DNA of 64,000 nucleotides. Origin: Neurospora tetraspora. Taxonomy: Eukaryota > Ascomycota > Sordariomycetes > Sordariales > Sordariaceae. The notes under the pieces were generated by a model, which saw only the letters and a list, made by a program, of their open reading frames with translations, was not told where the DNA came from and did not search any database. The stretch is from contig NW_026944389.1 of NCBI RefSeq assembly GCF_033439725.1, positions 2,666,001 through 2,730,000 on the forward strand. The letters run 5' to 3'. The position numbers were made by a program, and so were the translations under genes. This document shows, in pieces, positions 46,634 through 56,816 of this stretch; positions within the stretch are counted from its first letter, which is position 1; every line of letters begins with the position of its first letter.

Positions 46634-47740
46634 ATGTCCTGGCAATGTCAGTGCCTGTTTCCGCTTGCCCCCTCTCCCGACTTTGGGAGCTGTTTCACAC
46701 CCAACCCCACCTCGACAGAAGCTGGGAGAATGCAAGCTAACCTCTTAAATGTCGTGAACAGCCTATGTTGACACGAGGTACGATATATCATTGGAAACCG
46801 CCCACTCCTTTGGAACAACGAATCGCGCCGCCGCCATCGACTGCCATGCGCTCGGCGATGGCTGTTCGGCCTTGAGAGAATGCGGAGAACTACCTATACA
46901 TGAAAAAGGGGACATGATGAGCTAAGACATAACCTCCTACATATAGCCTTGTTGGCACCGGCCACATCGATAAGGCCGCCATCATCAGCGCCGCTGGTGA
47001 CAGCACCTGGGCTGTGACTCCCGGCTTCGAGGTACGCCCTACCATACCAACTCCCTCGATTTTCTGTCCGCGCCCTTTCCCTGCCCCCATCTCTGTCTCT
47101 CTCTTCCCGGCGCGCACAACTGGTCAGACATGTACAATCTCCGAGGAATATTGAATGCTACTGTAGCAGGCTTTGTTTGCGCAGGGAAGCAGAAAGCAGA
47201 AGCGAGAGAAAGGGACAGCTAGGATGGGAAGCCCCGATGGTGTGATGGGCACCAATGTTCCAGGAAAAGCTAACATAGCATGTGAACGTATTGTAGGTGA
47301 AGCCCGATGAGATGAAGTTCATCGCCGCCGTCGTCGCCGAGAACGGGAACGCCGAGGGCCCTAACGTTAAGAAGGTTTTCGCCGACGGTATCCACGTTGG
47401 CGGTCAGCGTTACGTTGCCTTCAACGTCGAGGGTCGTCACGTCTACGGTCGTCAGGTGCGTTTACTACAATACCTCTTCTTCTCCATCCCCCATATTATG
47501 CCTCGTTCTCGCGCCGAGCCAAGTGGCTGAGTTCTGCTCAGAGCTCCCCCACGTCTCCAAATGTCGCATGTTCAAGCTTACTGACGATTTTCTCCCCCCA
47601 AACAGGGCAAGACCGGCATCGTCATCGTCAAGACGACACAGGCCATCCTCGTTGCCCACTACGGCGAGAACCACGTTACCGGCAACTCGACACAGACCGT
47701 CGAGGCGCTCGCCGATTACCTCATCAAGGCTGGCTACTAA
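46634..47740 (+). CDS. profilin
   Basis: Small actin-monomer and polyproline-binding protein that feeds formin-driven actin assembly at hyphal tips and septa. Five exons: 46634-46646, 46762-46777, 46947-47031, 47297-47455, 47606-47740; 135 residues. The first two coding exons are only 13 and 16 nt. Joins restore MSWQ-SYVDTS-LVGTGHIDKAAIISAAGDSTWAV, then PGFE-VKPDEMKF. Seen: N-terminal polyproline-site residues W3 and Y6, core IISAAGDSTWAVTPGF, and the C-terminal actin/phosphoinositide face GKTGIVIVKTTQAILVAHYGE followed by the terminal helix ending ADYLIKAGY. Introns of 115-265 nt are longer than elsewhere in the window; first-intron enhancement would fit a highly expressed gene but is not shown. 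Confidence 0.95.
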
Positions 47741-48562
47741 GTCAGTTTCGTCTTGGGGGTAATAGTGGGGGGGGGGACGAGATGATTGGATGTCTTGAGA
47801 ATCACTGCCAGGAGAAAAAAGTGATGGCGGGAAAGGGAAGGAGAATGGAGGGCGTAGGACAGAAGGACGGAAAGAAACGAAAGATGGACTTTCCTGTGAA
47901 GGAGTATGGGGGCTGGTGTACTGGATGGATGATATCCTTTAAATAGGCATAGGCCCTTGGGAATTTTTTTTTTTTTTTTTTTTTTTTTTAACTGACAACA
48001 CATTTTGGCGACTTTTGCTTTTTCTTCAAAGCTGAAGCTTCCACTTGTTAGAAACTTGACGCAACGCTTCCTCTGAAAGACTTACGATTTTATAGACCAT
48101 TTAAAACCCCACCGTCTATATAGTAGTATCTGATTACCTCCCCATAATCATACATGAAAAGAAAGCCTATTACTTCTCTCTTCGTATTACAACTTGGGTA
48201 TTCCAAAGTTCGTTCCAACGCCCCTTTGTGTGTGTATGTGCATGTTTAGCGTGGGCATTATATCCTTCGTGCGCCGTTATGCGTTCCTTCTCCTTTTTGT
48301 TTTCCAACCGTCGTCTCTTCGTTCATGTTCCCGTTCGCCTCGTAGTATTCTTCTTTTGCCGCCCCTTTCAAACCGCGAGCGCTGAACCTGTCTTGCGCCC
48401 GACCCTCTGATGTCATTCAACCAAACGGCAAAGCGAGAGCATCCGTGGGCTTTCGAAGAGCGATGCCATATCCCAGACCATATGCCTCGTTCGGCTCGTT
48501 TTCACTATGCCACAGCGCCCTCGCCCTCGCCCTTCCCCTCAACACTCAACAACCCACTCCAC
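47741..48562. other. convergent 3' flanks with a T26 run
   Basis: Between the stops of profilin and got1. The main feature is an uninterrupted run of 26 T at 47964-47989, about 225 bases past the profilin stop. No gene is seen. Confidence 0.5.
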
Positions 48563-49434
48563 TTAAACAGGCAAATCCGCATTCTGCCTCGCCACCACGC
48601 CACTCCGATCAACCGCGGTACCGATATACGGTCCAACAACAGGAATGTTGCGCGCGAAACCCGCTATCGTTCCCAGGAAATCGCCAAAGAGGATCATGAT
48701 CCCGTAAAGCTCCACGCAGAAGCCGATCAAGGGCCAGCGCATCAAAATCAAGGCCAGACCGGAGAAAAAAGCAGCCGTGCCTTTGGCCTTTTGCTTGCGG
48801 GCGAAGAAGGTGATGGTTTTTTGGGGGCCGATTATTATGGTTAGGCCGATTAGGAAGAGGATCTGTTTTTTTTGGGGGGGGGGGGGGGAGAAGGGGTTAC
48901 TGTTAGTATGATGGGATGGAGGACGGGCAGGGGAGGAATGGACGGGGAGAGGGGAGGGGAAGAGGAAGAAACATACATTGCCCATGGCAAGCATCGCCCG
49001 GTCAAAGAAGAGGAGGACACCGCCGATGAGGAAGAAGCCGCCTGATTTGAGAATTCGTCCCGTCAGTTCATTTTGGTCCCATGTTGCTCTTAGAGAGAGT
49101 GTGTATGTTCGATCTGATCCCTTCGCGAGATTGCGCAAAGCTCGCGTGCAACAGAATTCGCATCGTGACCGGCGGCGCATCAATGCGCAAAAAAGACACC
49201 CTCTTGTACATACTCGGTCGTAGGTAGGTCTGGCAAGGAGCTATATAGAGGTTCGGGAAGGGGGATTCGCGGAGGGAGGTTCGGGGAGGGATGATAGTGA
49301 ATGCATACCGCCAGAGCAAAAGGCGACTCCAATTTCTGAAAAGAGAGTAAGTTGTCAGTATCACATACTTGCAGTGGGCGCCGGTACATAGTCCACCACT
49401 TACTTTGGGAGTCGGACAACCACATTGTAGGCAT
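48563..49434 (-). CDS. got1: GOT1 vesicle-transport membrane protein
   Basis: Small tetraspanning protein of ER/Golgi membranes acting in ER-to-Golgi and Golgi transport. Four exons: 49434-49404, 49335-49309, 49041-48977, 48862-48563; introns 68, 267 and 114 nt; 140 residues. Joins give [57 protein letters not shown]. A second in-frame ATG at 49425 (MWLSDSQ) matches the usual family start equally well. Seen: four hydrophobic segments (about residues 14-33, 37-55, 68-86, 90-110), FFARKQKAKGTAAFFSG in the cytosolic loop, and the conserved RNIPVVGPYIGTAVDR. Length is typical. The last intron ends in an odd C15-A8-CAG tract instead of a normal pyrimidine tract. Confidence 0.94.
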
Positions 49435-50615
49435 CTTGATGGTAGTGACTTGGGGAGCTTTTTGGCCGTATCGAGGTTAAGACAGCTCGAGGACAGCTAA
49501 AGTAGCTAACTTGAAGCTAACTCGAGGGAAGGCGAATAGAACTGAAGAAGCGCAAAAGTATGCGCTGATGAATTAATAAAGTATGTATGTGTAGTAAAAA
49601 GCATAAATACGCTGGCTCGTGAAAGTTACTAGCTGGCCAGATGTTGTAAAGGCGATCGAAAACGGTAGCCTCGATGCGATCAAGGGGCTTGCAGCTAACA
49701 GCACCCGCCGCGTCCCTGGCGCGGCCGGCACTGGCCTCGGGGGGCCTGCCGACGACGGTCAATGAACCAGATCCACTTTTAGCCTAGCTTTCTGCAGCTG
49801 TGATTGGTTCTGATCACAGGATTAGAGGGGCCAACGAAGAGCAAAAGCACCTTTTCTCGAAGTTCGGGAAATTTTCCTTTCGTTCCTTTTTCTTACGTTC
49901 TCAGTTGTCGCGCAGAGATGAAGGTGTTTCAGAACAGCAAACATGGCGGTTTTGTTACGAAACCACGCCTCAATCACGGATTATATGCTTTTTAGCATGG
50001 AGAGGTTACAATGACCAAGACGCTCAACCACATTGATTTGTTGTTACTCCCGGTGTCTTGGTCAACCACGGTAGGTACCATCTATTATTTTCCTTCCCTT
50101 ACACTTGTTGCCACGACGGCTCTAGCTTCTTGCTAGAGCAATCTGAGTTCGATTTCTCTCCGTTCGTTCTCGGTGGTCTGTCGGTTAGCCTTTTGGCTTT
50201 TGGGCAAAGAGCAAATGATCACGATTAAGCCGGAGTGTCGATTGTATCTTGCTGTTGAAAGACAGCGAGTACGTAGTTGGGACTTGACTTTGTTGGTCGA
50301 ACATATTCTTCTGCGATTAGATAGATTCTTTGTTGTGAATAGTAATAACAACACATTAACAATGCTCTCCTCCCTTGGTCTGTTCAAGATGGAAAACGCC
50401 GTGCAATTCCGTCCTCCTTGTTGTCCCTTAACGCCTTCGAAACAAATGCTCTCCTGAGTCCTGTCAACGCCTCCTTGTGATATCCCATCCTACATTGTAG
50501 TTGCTTCAATGTCCCTCCAACCCGGAAGTAGCGTGAGCGAGATGTGTACGCCATAGTAAATAGGCGCCAAATGACAAGGCAACCAGCCCGGGTTCGAACA
50601 TCCGCTTCCAGCTCA
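49435..50615. other. got1 promoter and ies6 3' flank
   Basis: Both neighbours run leftward. About 1.2 kb with no supported gene; ORFs at 50133-50457 and 50384-50638 are short and on opposite strands. A perfect stem (gctctagc ttctt gctagagc) occurs at 50119-50139, of unknown meaning. Confidence 0.4.
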
Positions 50616-51248
50616 CTATTTAAGAACGGTATGAGCACCTCTGGCCTCCAAGAACTGCTCTCCCACGCCCTGCGGCAGACTCCGAATCATGGCAAACACC
50701 TCCGCGTTATGATATCGCAGCCTGGTCTTGGGATCAATGTACGGTGCCGACAGCCCAGTAATGTCACAGTAGCGCCTCATGGGCGCAAGGCTCGGTGCGC
50801 TTTCGATGTTGGTATACGTCGCAACCGGTGCCGAGGACAGACTCGCGGCCAGTCCGTTTGATCCCTTTGATGGCACGTTGAGGCTCTTCTCTAGCACCAG
50901 CTTGGACAAGCTCCTAGATGCCTGTGCCAGACTGACTGTTGTGCCATTCGCGTTCGCGCCATTGGTCGAGGGTACGGCTGGTGTCGAGGTTCCGCTGGTG
51001 GAAAGACCGTCGTCGCCAACTGGAGCGGGGGTTGCGGCGCCGCTGGCATCTTGGGGAGTCGCGAGGATGGAATTGGCCTCTTTTCGTTGCGCGTCGCCGA
51101 GGATGGTCTTGATGTTTTTGTTGCGGCGCTGGTTTGGTCGCCAGTGTGTGTTGCGGAATGACTTGTGGATGGAATGGATGTCAAGCTGCTCGATGAGCTT
51201 GAGATGCGCGGCTGCCGCAGCTTGGGCTTCTGGGGTTTGGTTCGACAT
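50616..51248 (-). CDS. ies6: INO80 complex subunit Ies6 (YL1-C domain)
   Basis: Nuclear subunit of the INO80 chromatin remodeller; in yeast and human it forms a module with Arp5 that couples ATP hydrolysis to nucleosome sliding. Intronless, 210 residues. Seen: N-terminal SIHKSFRNTHWRPNQRRNKNIKTIL (residues about 26-50), corresponding to the Ies6 basic motif; a Ser/Thr/Ala-rich linker (about 60-140); and a C-terminal YL1-C domain, RRYCDITGLSAPYIDPKTRLRY then HNAEVFAMIRSLPQGVGEQFLEARGAHTVLK. The ending is a close match to Ies6/INO80C. It is divergent from dad4, and arp5 follows dad4, so the two partners of one remodeller module lie within 5 kb. Confidence 0.93.
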   Translation of the reverse strand: MSNQTPEAQAAAAAHLKLIEQLDIHSIHKSFRNTHWRPNQRRNKNIKTILGDAQRKEANSILATPQDASGAATPAPVGDDGLSTSGTSTPAVPSTNGANANGTTVSLAQASRSLSKLVLEKSLNVPSKGSNGLAASLSSAPVATYTNIESAPSLAPMRRYCDITGLSAPYIDPKTRLRYHNAEVFAMIRSLPQGVGEQFLEARGAHTVLK

Positions 51249-51637
51249 TGTGGATGGTTTTGTAAGCTGTTTGGATATCGAAGAGGTGATCTCGCTCTAT
51301 CACAAGTTGAGGTGGTCGAGGTCACAGTTCCCGTCACCCTGTAGGCGTTGGCAGGGCACCGATGAGGTATGCCTGCCGGAGGCTGCTGTGCTAACAGGTA
51401 AGTGCAGGGGTCCTTGAGTTCTGCCGCGTCATACCGCCCCACTTTTTAGCCGGGCTGCTTCTTCCATCGCGTTTGCGGCAGCGAATGCCCCGCCACCTGC
51501 AGTTGGTCGCGTTTAGTGGACGCATGGCACATGTCAGTGCCTGTAACATCGAGAACCCTTTTGGACACACCTTGGTCTCTTGACACCTCACCACCATCCA
51601 TCTTGATACGAAGTGGAACGAACTCTTTCACTAAAAG
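51249..51637. promoter_or_regulatory. divergent promoter ies6 / dad4
   Basis: 389 bases between two outward-facing start codons, so a compact bidirectional promoter for a chromatin gene and a kinetochore gene. No particular element was identified. Confidence 0.5.
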
Positions 51638-52121
51638 ATGGTTCGTAGAACTTCATATAGCGTTGCTAGATTCTGGCATCTCACTCACACAAATTTAGGA
51701 GAGCCCTCATGAGCATCAGCAGAACTTGCTGCTGTCACGCATCATCACCAACGTGGTAAGCTCTCCAGTTACCAGCATGATTGAACCCAAACAAAGGCCA
51801 CCGGAACTGTTACTAATGCTCATGTCAAAATCCGTTAGGAGAAACTCAACGAGGCTATTGTCGTGATGAACAAGGCTTTGCAGGTAACTTTGGCTGCAAA
51901 TTGACTTTGCCTTGGTGTGGTTACTGACTGTTGTTTAGGAAATCAACATTCAAAACATGAACATTGAGCTTGTTGCGCAGATGTTTAAGAACTACCAGTC
52001 TAATGTGTTATTTCACCTTGAGGGTGAGTTCACCACATTGCTTTCCCCAGATCCTTTTGTCTCAATGACCATACTAACTCGTCGAATTATAGCTACTGAT
52101 AACCTGAAAGAGCCTTCTTGA
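51638..52121 (+). CDS. dad4: DASH/Dam1 complex subunit Dad4
   Basis: Kinetochore protein of the fungal DASH complex, which rings spindle microtubules. Five exons assembled by hand: 51638-51640, 51699-51755, 51839-51883, 51939-52023, 52093-52121; introns of 58, 83, 55 and 69 nt; 72 residues, the same length as yeast Dad4. The protein begins [20 protein letters not shown], continues [35 protein letters not shown] and ends [13 protein letters not shown], matching Dad4 throughout (LSRIIxNVEKLNE, LQEIN, NYxxxVxFxLEAT). Coding exon 1 would be just the ATG, using donor GTTCGT; that is the weakest point, since an ATG further upstream could be used with a different first exon. Exons 2-5 are secure. 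Confidence 0.9.
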
Positions 52122-52819
52122 TACTGTTGTGGTTGTCGTGGATGTCGTGGATGACCATCTTGAAAGATGGCGGAGTCGTACAGATACCGAACAGACTGAC
52201 AGAAAGCCAACCATAAAAAGCAAAGAAGACGTGGTCGACGTTGTCCTCTTTCCAGAATTGATACGCTAGCATCGTACTATGTGCCTGTGAGGTTATTTCC
52301 CGTACCTTTATTGCTAGTCGTAACGCTCTTGGTACGATGAGGTGGTGATCACTGGTGCAACTTTCCATCAATGACATGACTTTGGGGTAGGCAGTTGCTC
52401 CCCCATATCCACCCCTTGCATGCTCGCTATAGCTTAAAAGGTGGGACGCGCCAAGCCGCGCCACTATAAGAACGTCAATGGGACAGCAAGCGCGACGGGA
52501 CTTTGTGGCAGGCAAAGCACCTCGTCGAAGGTTGCTGCTTTCACTCCTTCTTTTCCACTTTCCACCAAAAGTTGTAGACACACCAAAACCCGACACTCTA
52601 GTATCGATTCTTCGTCGGCCTCTACAACTATCGCCTTCTCGCCGGCTATCATCGCCAGATCTTGTGAGGATCAGAATGCGCTGGGCCCGAACAATCGCAA
52701 TACTTCAGCGCTGAGCTCCCGACAGCCCACGATCTTCCACCAACCGGACACACTTACCGAATATCACAACTCGAATACACCTGTTACTTGAACTGCTATT
52801 GAAATCATTCTATTTCACC
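52122..52819. other. dad4 3' flank and arp5 promoter
   Basis: Tandem interval of about 700 bases. A 167-codon minus-strand ORF (52093-52596) crosses the last dad4 exon, has no recognisable domain and is treated as chance. Confidence 0.45.
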
Positions 52820-55288
52820 ATGGCGCCCTCCGCAGTTGATGATACCGTCAGCAGGCGGGAAGTCTGGAAGACTCTCCCCGATCCCGTGCTGTACCCAGTC
52901 AAGGAAGCCAAATTCGAAAAGTACATCGAGCCACAGTCGGACGGATACGAGCGCGCAAAGGCTCAGTCTGGAGGAAATCCTGCTATCGTCATAGATAATG
53001 GTAAGCTCGTATTTAAGGATTGAGGCCATTTGCCCATGCACATTCTCACCAGCCAAGCTTGGTCGGCGTATGTCGCTAACCTCTGCTATCGCACCTTCAG
53101 GTTCCTGGGCTGTCCGAGCGGGATGGTCTTTCGAAAATGCCCCCCGACTAGCGGTTCCCCCGATCATGGCCAAGTATCGCGACAGGAAGTTAGGCAAGAC
53201 CTTTTCTTTTGCTGGCCAAGACTGCTATGCCGATACATCTGCACGAGGACACATACGGAACGCTTTCGAGGCTGGGACCGGTATTGTGAGCAATTGGGAC
53301 GTCATGGAGCACGTGCTGGACTACGTCTTCTTGAAGCTTGGGATGAATGGTGTCGATGGGGCGATTGATATGCCGGTTGTCATGACCGAGGCTGTCGCAA
53401 ACTTGCCCTACTCGAGGAAATCCATGACTGAAATCATCTTCGAATGTTACGGCGCCCCCTCCCTCACCTACGGAATCGACTCTTTGTTCGCATACCGACA
53501 TAATCAAGGCAAGACCGGTATCGTCGTCTCTTCGTCACACAGCGCTACCCATCTCATACCGGTTTACAATCAGAAGCCATTGCTGGCTCAGGCGACAAGA
53601 CTGAACTGGGGCGGCTGGCATGCCGCGGAATATCTGCTGAAGCTCATAAGGCTAAAATACTATTACGGGTTCCCCGGTAAACTCAACTCATCACAAGCCG
53701 AGAACATGGTTCGGGATTTCTGTTACGTCTCCCAAGACTACGACAGTGAACTAGCACACTATCTGGAGTGGACTGGACTCGAGGATAGGGAACGGATTGT
53801 TCAATATCCCTATACGGAGGAGGTTATTATCCAAAAGTCAGAGGAGGAGCTGGCCCGGATAGCTGAGAGGAAGAAGGAGAGTGGTCGAAGGTTGCAAGAA
53901 CAGGCCACAAAGATGCGCCTGGAAAGACTGATGAAGAAGGAGCAAGAGCTTGAGTACTACAAGGACGTACAACGCAGGATTTCTGAGCAGACGACCAAGA
54001 AGGAGATCAAGCGCATCCTTGATGATGCCGAGGTGAAGGATGAAGCTGCTTTGGACCGGATGGTCAAGGAGCTGGAAAAATCTATCAAGCGGGCGCGGAC
54101 CAAGGATCTTGGAGGCGAACAGGAGGAAGAGCAAGAGGCGCCCGACTTCAGCCTGCTTGATGTGCCTGATGACCAATTGGATGAGGCGGGACTCAAGCAA
54201 AAGAGACAACAACGTCTAATGAAGTCGAACCACGATGCTCGAGCACGTGCCAAGGCCGAGAAGGAGGCAGAGAAGGCCAGGATAGCGGAGGAAGCCAGGT
54301 TGGATGAGGAGAGGCGGACCAACGATCTAGAGGGATGGCTTGAGGAGAAGCGCCAGCTTCGTCTTGCCAAACTCGCTCAAATCAAAGAGCGTGATCGCCT
54401 CAAGGCTGATCTCGGCAACCGCAAGTCACTGGCTAACCAAATACGCATGAAGAATCTGGCAAATCTTGCCTCAGACACGCCCGCGGCCACCGGTCGCAAG
54501 CGGCGTCGCGGTGGTGACGATGACGACTTCGGTGCCGATGACGCCGACTGGGGTGTCTACCGCAGTGTGGCCATTGGCGCGAACAAGGGCGACAGTGATG
54601 ACGAGGATGAAGCCGAAGAGGACCTCGAAGCGTCGGTCCGCGCGCTTGAGCAAGACTTGCTGGAGTACGACAAGGAATTCACTTACGAGCACACACTCGA
54701 AGCCCAGAATGACTGGACAAAGTCCCTCCTGCATGCCTTCCGGTACGGGCCGAGGCCGTTTGATGCGGCAGCACCGGCAGAGACGCATCGTCTCCATCTG
54801 AACGTCGAGCGCATTCGTGTACCCGAGGTGATCTTCCAGCCCAGTGCTATTGCCGGTGTTGACCAGGCCGGTATTATCGAGATAGCCGGTGATATCTTGA
54901 ATCAGCGACTGGTGGGTATCCCGGGACTTGATCGGGACTCGTTCCTCAAGGATATCTTCTTAACCGGTGGAAACACCATGTTCCAAGGATTTGACGAGAG
55001 GATGCGCGCTAGCCTTGTGCCATTGCTCCCGGCTGGTACCCAACTTACCGTCCGCAAGGCGAAGGATCCCATCCTCGACGCATGGAAGGGCGCTGCCGGC
55101 TGGGCGGGCAGCGAAGATTGGCAGAGGGCTAAGGTTACGAGGGAGGAGTATCAGGAGAAGGGAGCTGAGTATCTGAAGGTGAGTGATGGTCACCCTCTGC
55201 TACCATATGATCATTTCTTGCGCGTAATATTCAATATACTGACTGACTTGTACAACAGGAGCATGACTTGGGTAACGCTTTTAGCTAG
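52820..55288 (+). CDS. arp5: actin-related protein 5, INO80 complex
   Basis: Nuclear actin-fold subunit of INO80 that pairs with Ies6. Three exons: 52820-53000, 53101-55178, 55259-55288; introns 100 and 80 nt; 762 residues. The last exon encodes only EHDLGNAFS; reading through intron 2 instead gives an unrelated basic tail. Seen: actin-fold start IVIDNGSWAVRAGW (across intron 1), AKYRDRK, GIVSNWDVMEHVLDYVF, MTEAVANLPYSRKSMTEIIFE, SLFAYRH, TGIVVSSSHSATHLIPVY; a highly charged, coiled-coil-like insertion (residues about 280-570), the Arp5 hallmark, rich in Glu/Lys/Arg and containing a nuclear-localisation-like RKRRRG; then the actin-fold return PEVIFQPSAIAGVDQAGI, FLTGGNTMFQGFDERM, DAWKGAAGWA. 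Family identity is secure. Confidence 0.95.
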
Positions 55289-55759
55289 AGAACAAAAGCC
55301 TATCACAACCACAACCACAAAGCCACGCCGTAGGTCAAAAAAGAAATAGCTACAGTTAGTATGTGGCTAGAAAGGCGCTAGGTGTTAGATGAGAACATAC
55401 AATCGATTGCCTATCAACGAGGCCTAGACTGAAGATTCTCGGTTGGTATCACTGTCGTGGAAGAGATATGCTACTGTGACAGTCCCGAGTATTTGTGACT
55501 GAACTGGGCAACGCAAAAGACGGAGATACATGTGTTCGAGGACAAGACTATGGAGTTTGAGAGGAGACAAGTTTTGATCAACACAAAGTTGTGATGCTTG
55601 AATCTTTGAACTATAAATACTGACTCCTGGCTCACATAGTTTCGGCTGATTTTGCTTCTTCACCCAAGCAATTGAACAACACTCAACCGACAACCCCGAC
55701 AAACAGTTTCACACCGTTTTTTAACAGCAGACATCAACTACATTGGCTTTATTATCAAC
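55289..55759. promoter_or_regulatory. arp5 3' flank and promoter of the secreted-protein gene
   Basis: A good TATA box (ctataaata, 55611-55619) lies about 140 bases before the start codon at 55760, consistent with a regulated, TATA-driven gene. The leader just before the ATG is AC-rich, common in well-expressed fungal genes. Confidence 0.55.
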
Positions 55760-56299
55760 ATGAGGACCACCATGATCGCAGCTACCCTCGCCACCCTTGC
55801 TGGCTTTACCATGGCTGCTCCGGCACCTGAGGCCCAAATCGCCAATCGCCAGTGGACTCCTCACGTCTACGTTTGTATCACCACTGGCTGGAACCGTTGC
55901 AGCGTTCTCGATGCCAACCGCGGGCAATGCTGCAAGTTTTTTTTTCTCCTTGACACATTCCATGAGACCGAATCTGGGGACATCGCTTTGCTGACTTGGA
56001 GCGTGAATTATTTTGAAACAGACGACTTGACCAAGATGGACGATCTCGGTTCCTCCCTCACTGGTTTCGGTCCCGACCCTGGACTCACTTGCTCCCTCTT
56101 CAGGTGAGAATACCTTACCCCTAAACTACCGAGTATCTATCCTCGCCGAACGACGTATGTAGTAGCTGACACACTCTCACTTTATTACAGTAACCAGGAT
56201 TGCACTGGCGATCATCTCGACTATATTTCCTATCCTGGCATCGGAGACTTGCATGATAAGGGATGGAATGATAAGGCTAAGTCGTACAAGTGCGTTTAA
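55760..56299 (+). CDS. small secreted cysteine-containing protein, unknown function
   Basis: Begins MRTTMIAATLATLAGFTMAA, a clear signal peptide with cleavage probably after AAPAP or slightly later. The mature part has VCITTGWNRCSVLDANRGQCC, then DDLTKMDDLGSSLTGFGPDPGLTCS, and after an intron (56104-56190) NQDCTGDHLDYISYPGIG and the end KAKSYKCV. Final exon 56191-56299. The segment 55936-56021 looks like an intron (donor after TGCAA, a CTGAC branch-like site, CAG acceptor), but that splice breaks the frame. Two in-frame options remain: acceptor at 56001 (128 residues), or retention (150 residues with a FFFLL stretch). I do not recognise the family; the style is that of small secreted fungal proteins, possibly with two to four disulfides. 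Confidence 0.65.
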
Positions 56300-56816
56300 G
56301 GAGGTTTACTGTGTAGGGCAAACCTTCCGACTAGAGGTGGTTTGGACTATCCATGTCGTGTGGTGACTGGGTACTGTTGAGATGGGCGCGGTCTTTGAGT
56401 CTCCAAGTGCGTGTGGGCTGGACGTTCTTTTGGTTTGCTGGGTGGATGGACTGTTGAGTTGGGATAGGAGTCACTGTTTCGTTCGCTTCTGTTTTGTGTT
56501 TCCGTTATTTTCTTTTTCTTGTCTTTCTCTTGTTGTCTGGTCCAAGTTGCCCAAAACCAGGCGACGCAGTCTGGTGGTTTTGGGGAGCTAGGGTACGCTT
56601 AGGTTGTCTCTAAACTACAAGTGGCAGATGGCACGGTCTTTAAATGCCATAAACACCTTGATTTATCACGGAATGTCTGTTCGTGGTGTTAATATTTTTT
56701 CACATGGGGTGAAAAAGGTAGTAGTGATGATGAATTCGAGCGAGTTTTATCTACCCATGCCGCCTCTATAAAAGTAATAAAATACCCATTTCCTCTCTTC
56801 AACATAAACTCCCGAT
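56300..56816. other. convergent 3' flanks, no gene
   Basis: Between the stops of the secreted-protein gene and the AAA+ gene. The sequence is T-rich around 56490-56550. Nothing else is seen. Confidence 0.5.

Noticed and set aside
50119-50139. Short perfect stem followed by gttcgat
   Set aside because: Looked like a tRNA anticodon or T arm, but the other arms are missing.
50580-50610. tRNA B-box-like ggttcgaac sequence
   Set aside because: No matching A box, acceptor stem or cloverleaf could be drawn on either strand.
52093-52596. Minus-strand ORF of 167 codons
   Set aside because: Overlaps the last exon of dad4, has no recognisable domain or leader, and covers the arp5 upstream region.
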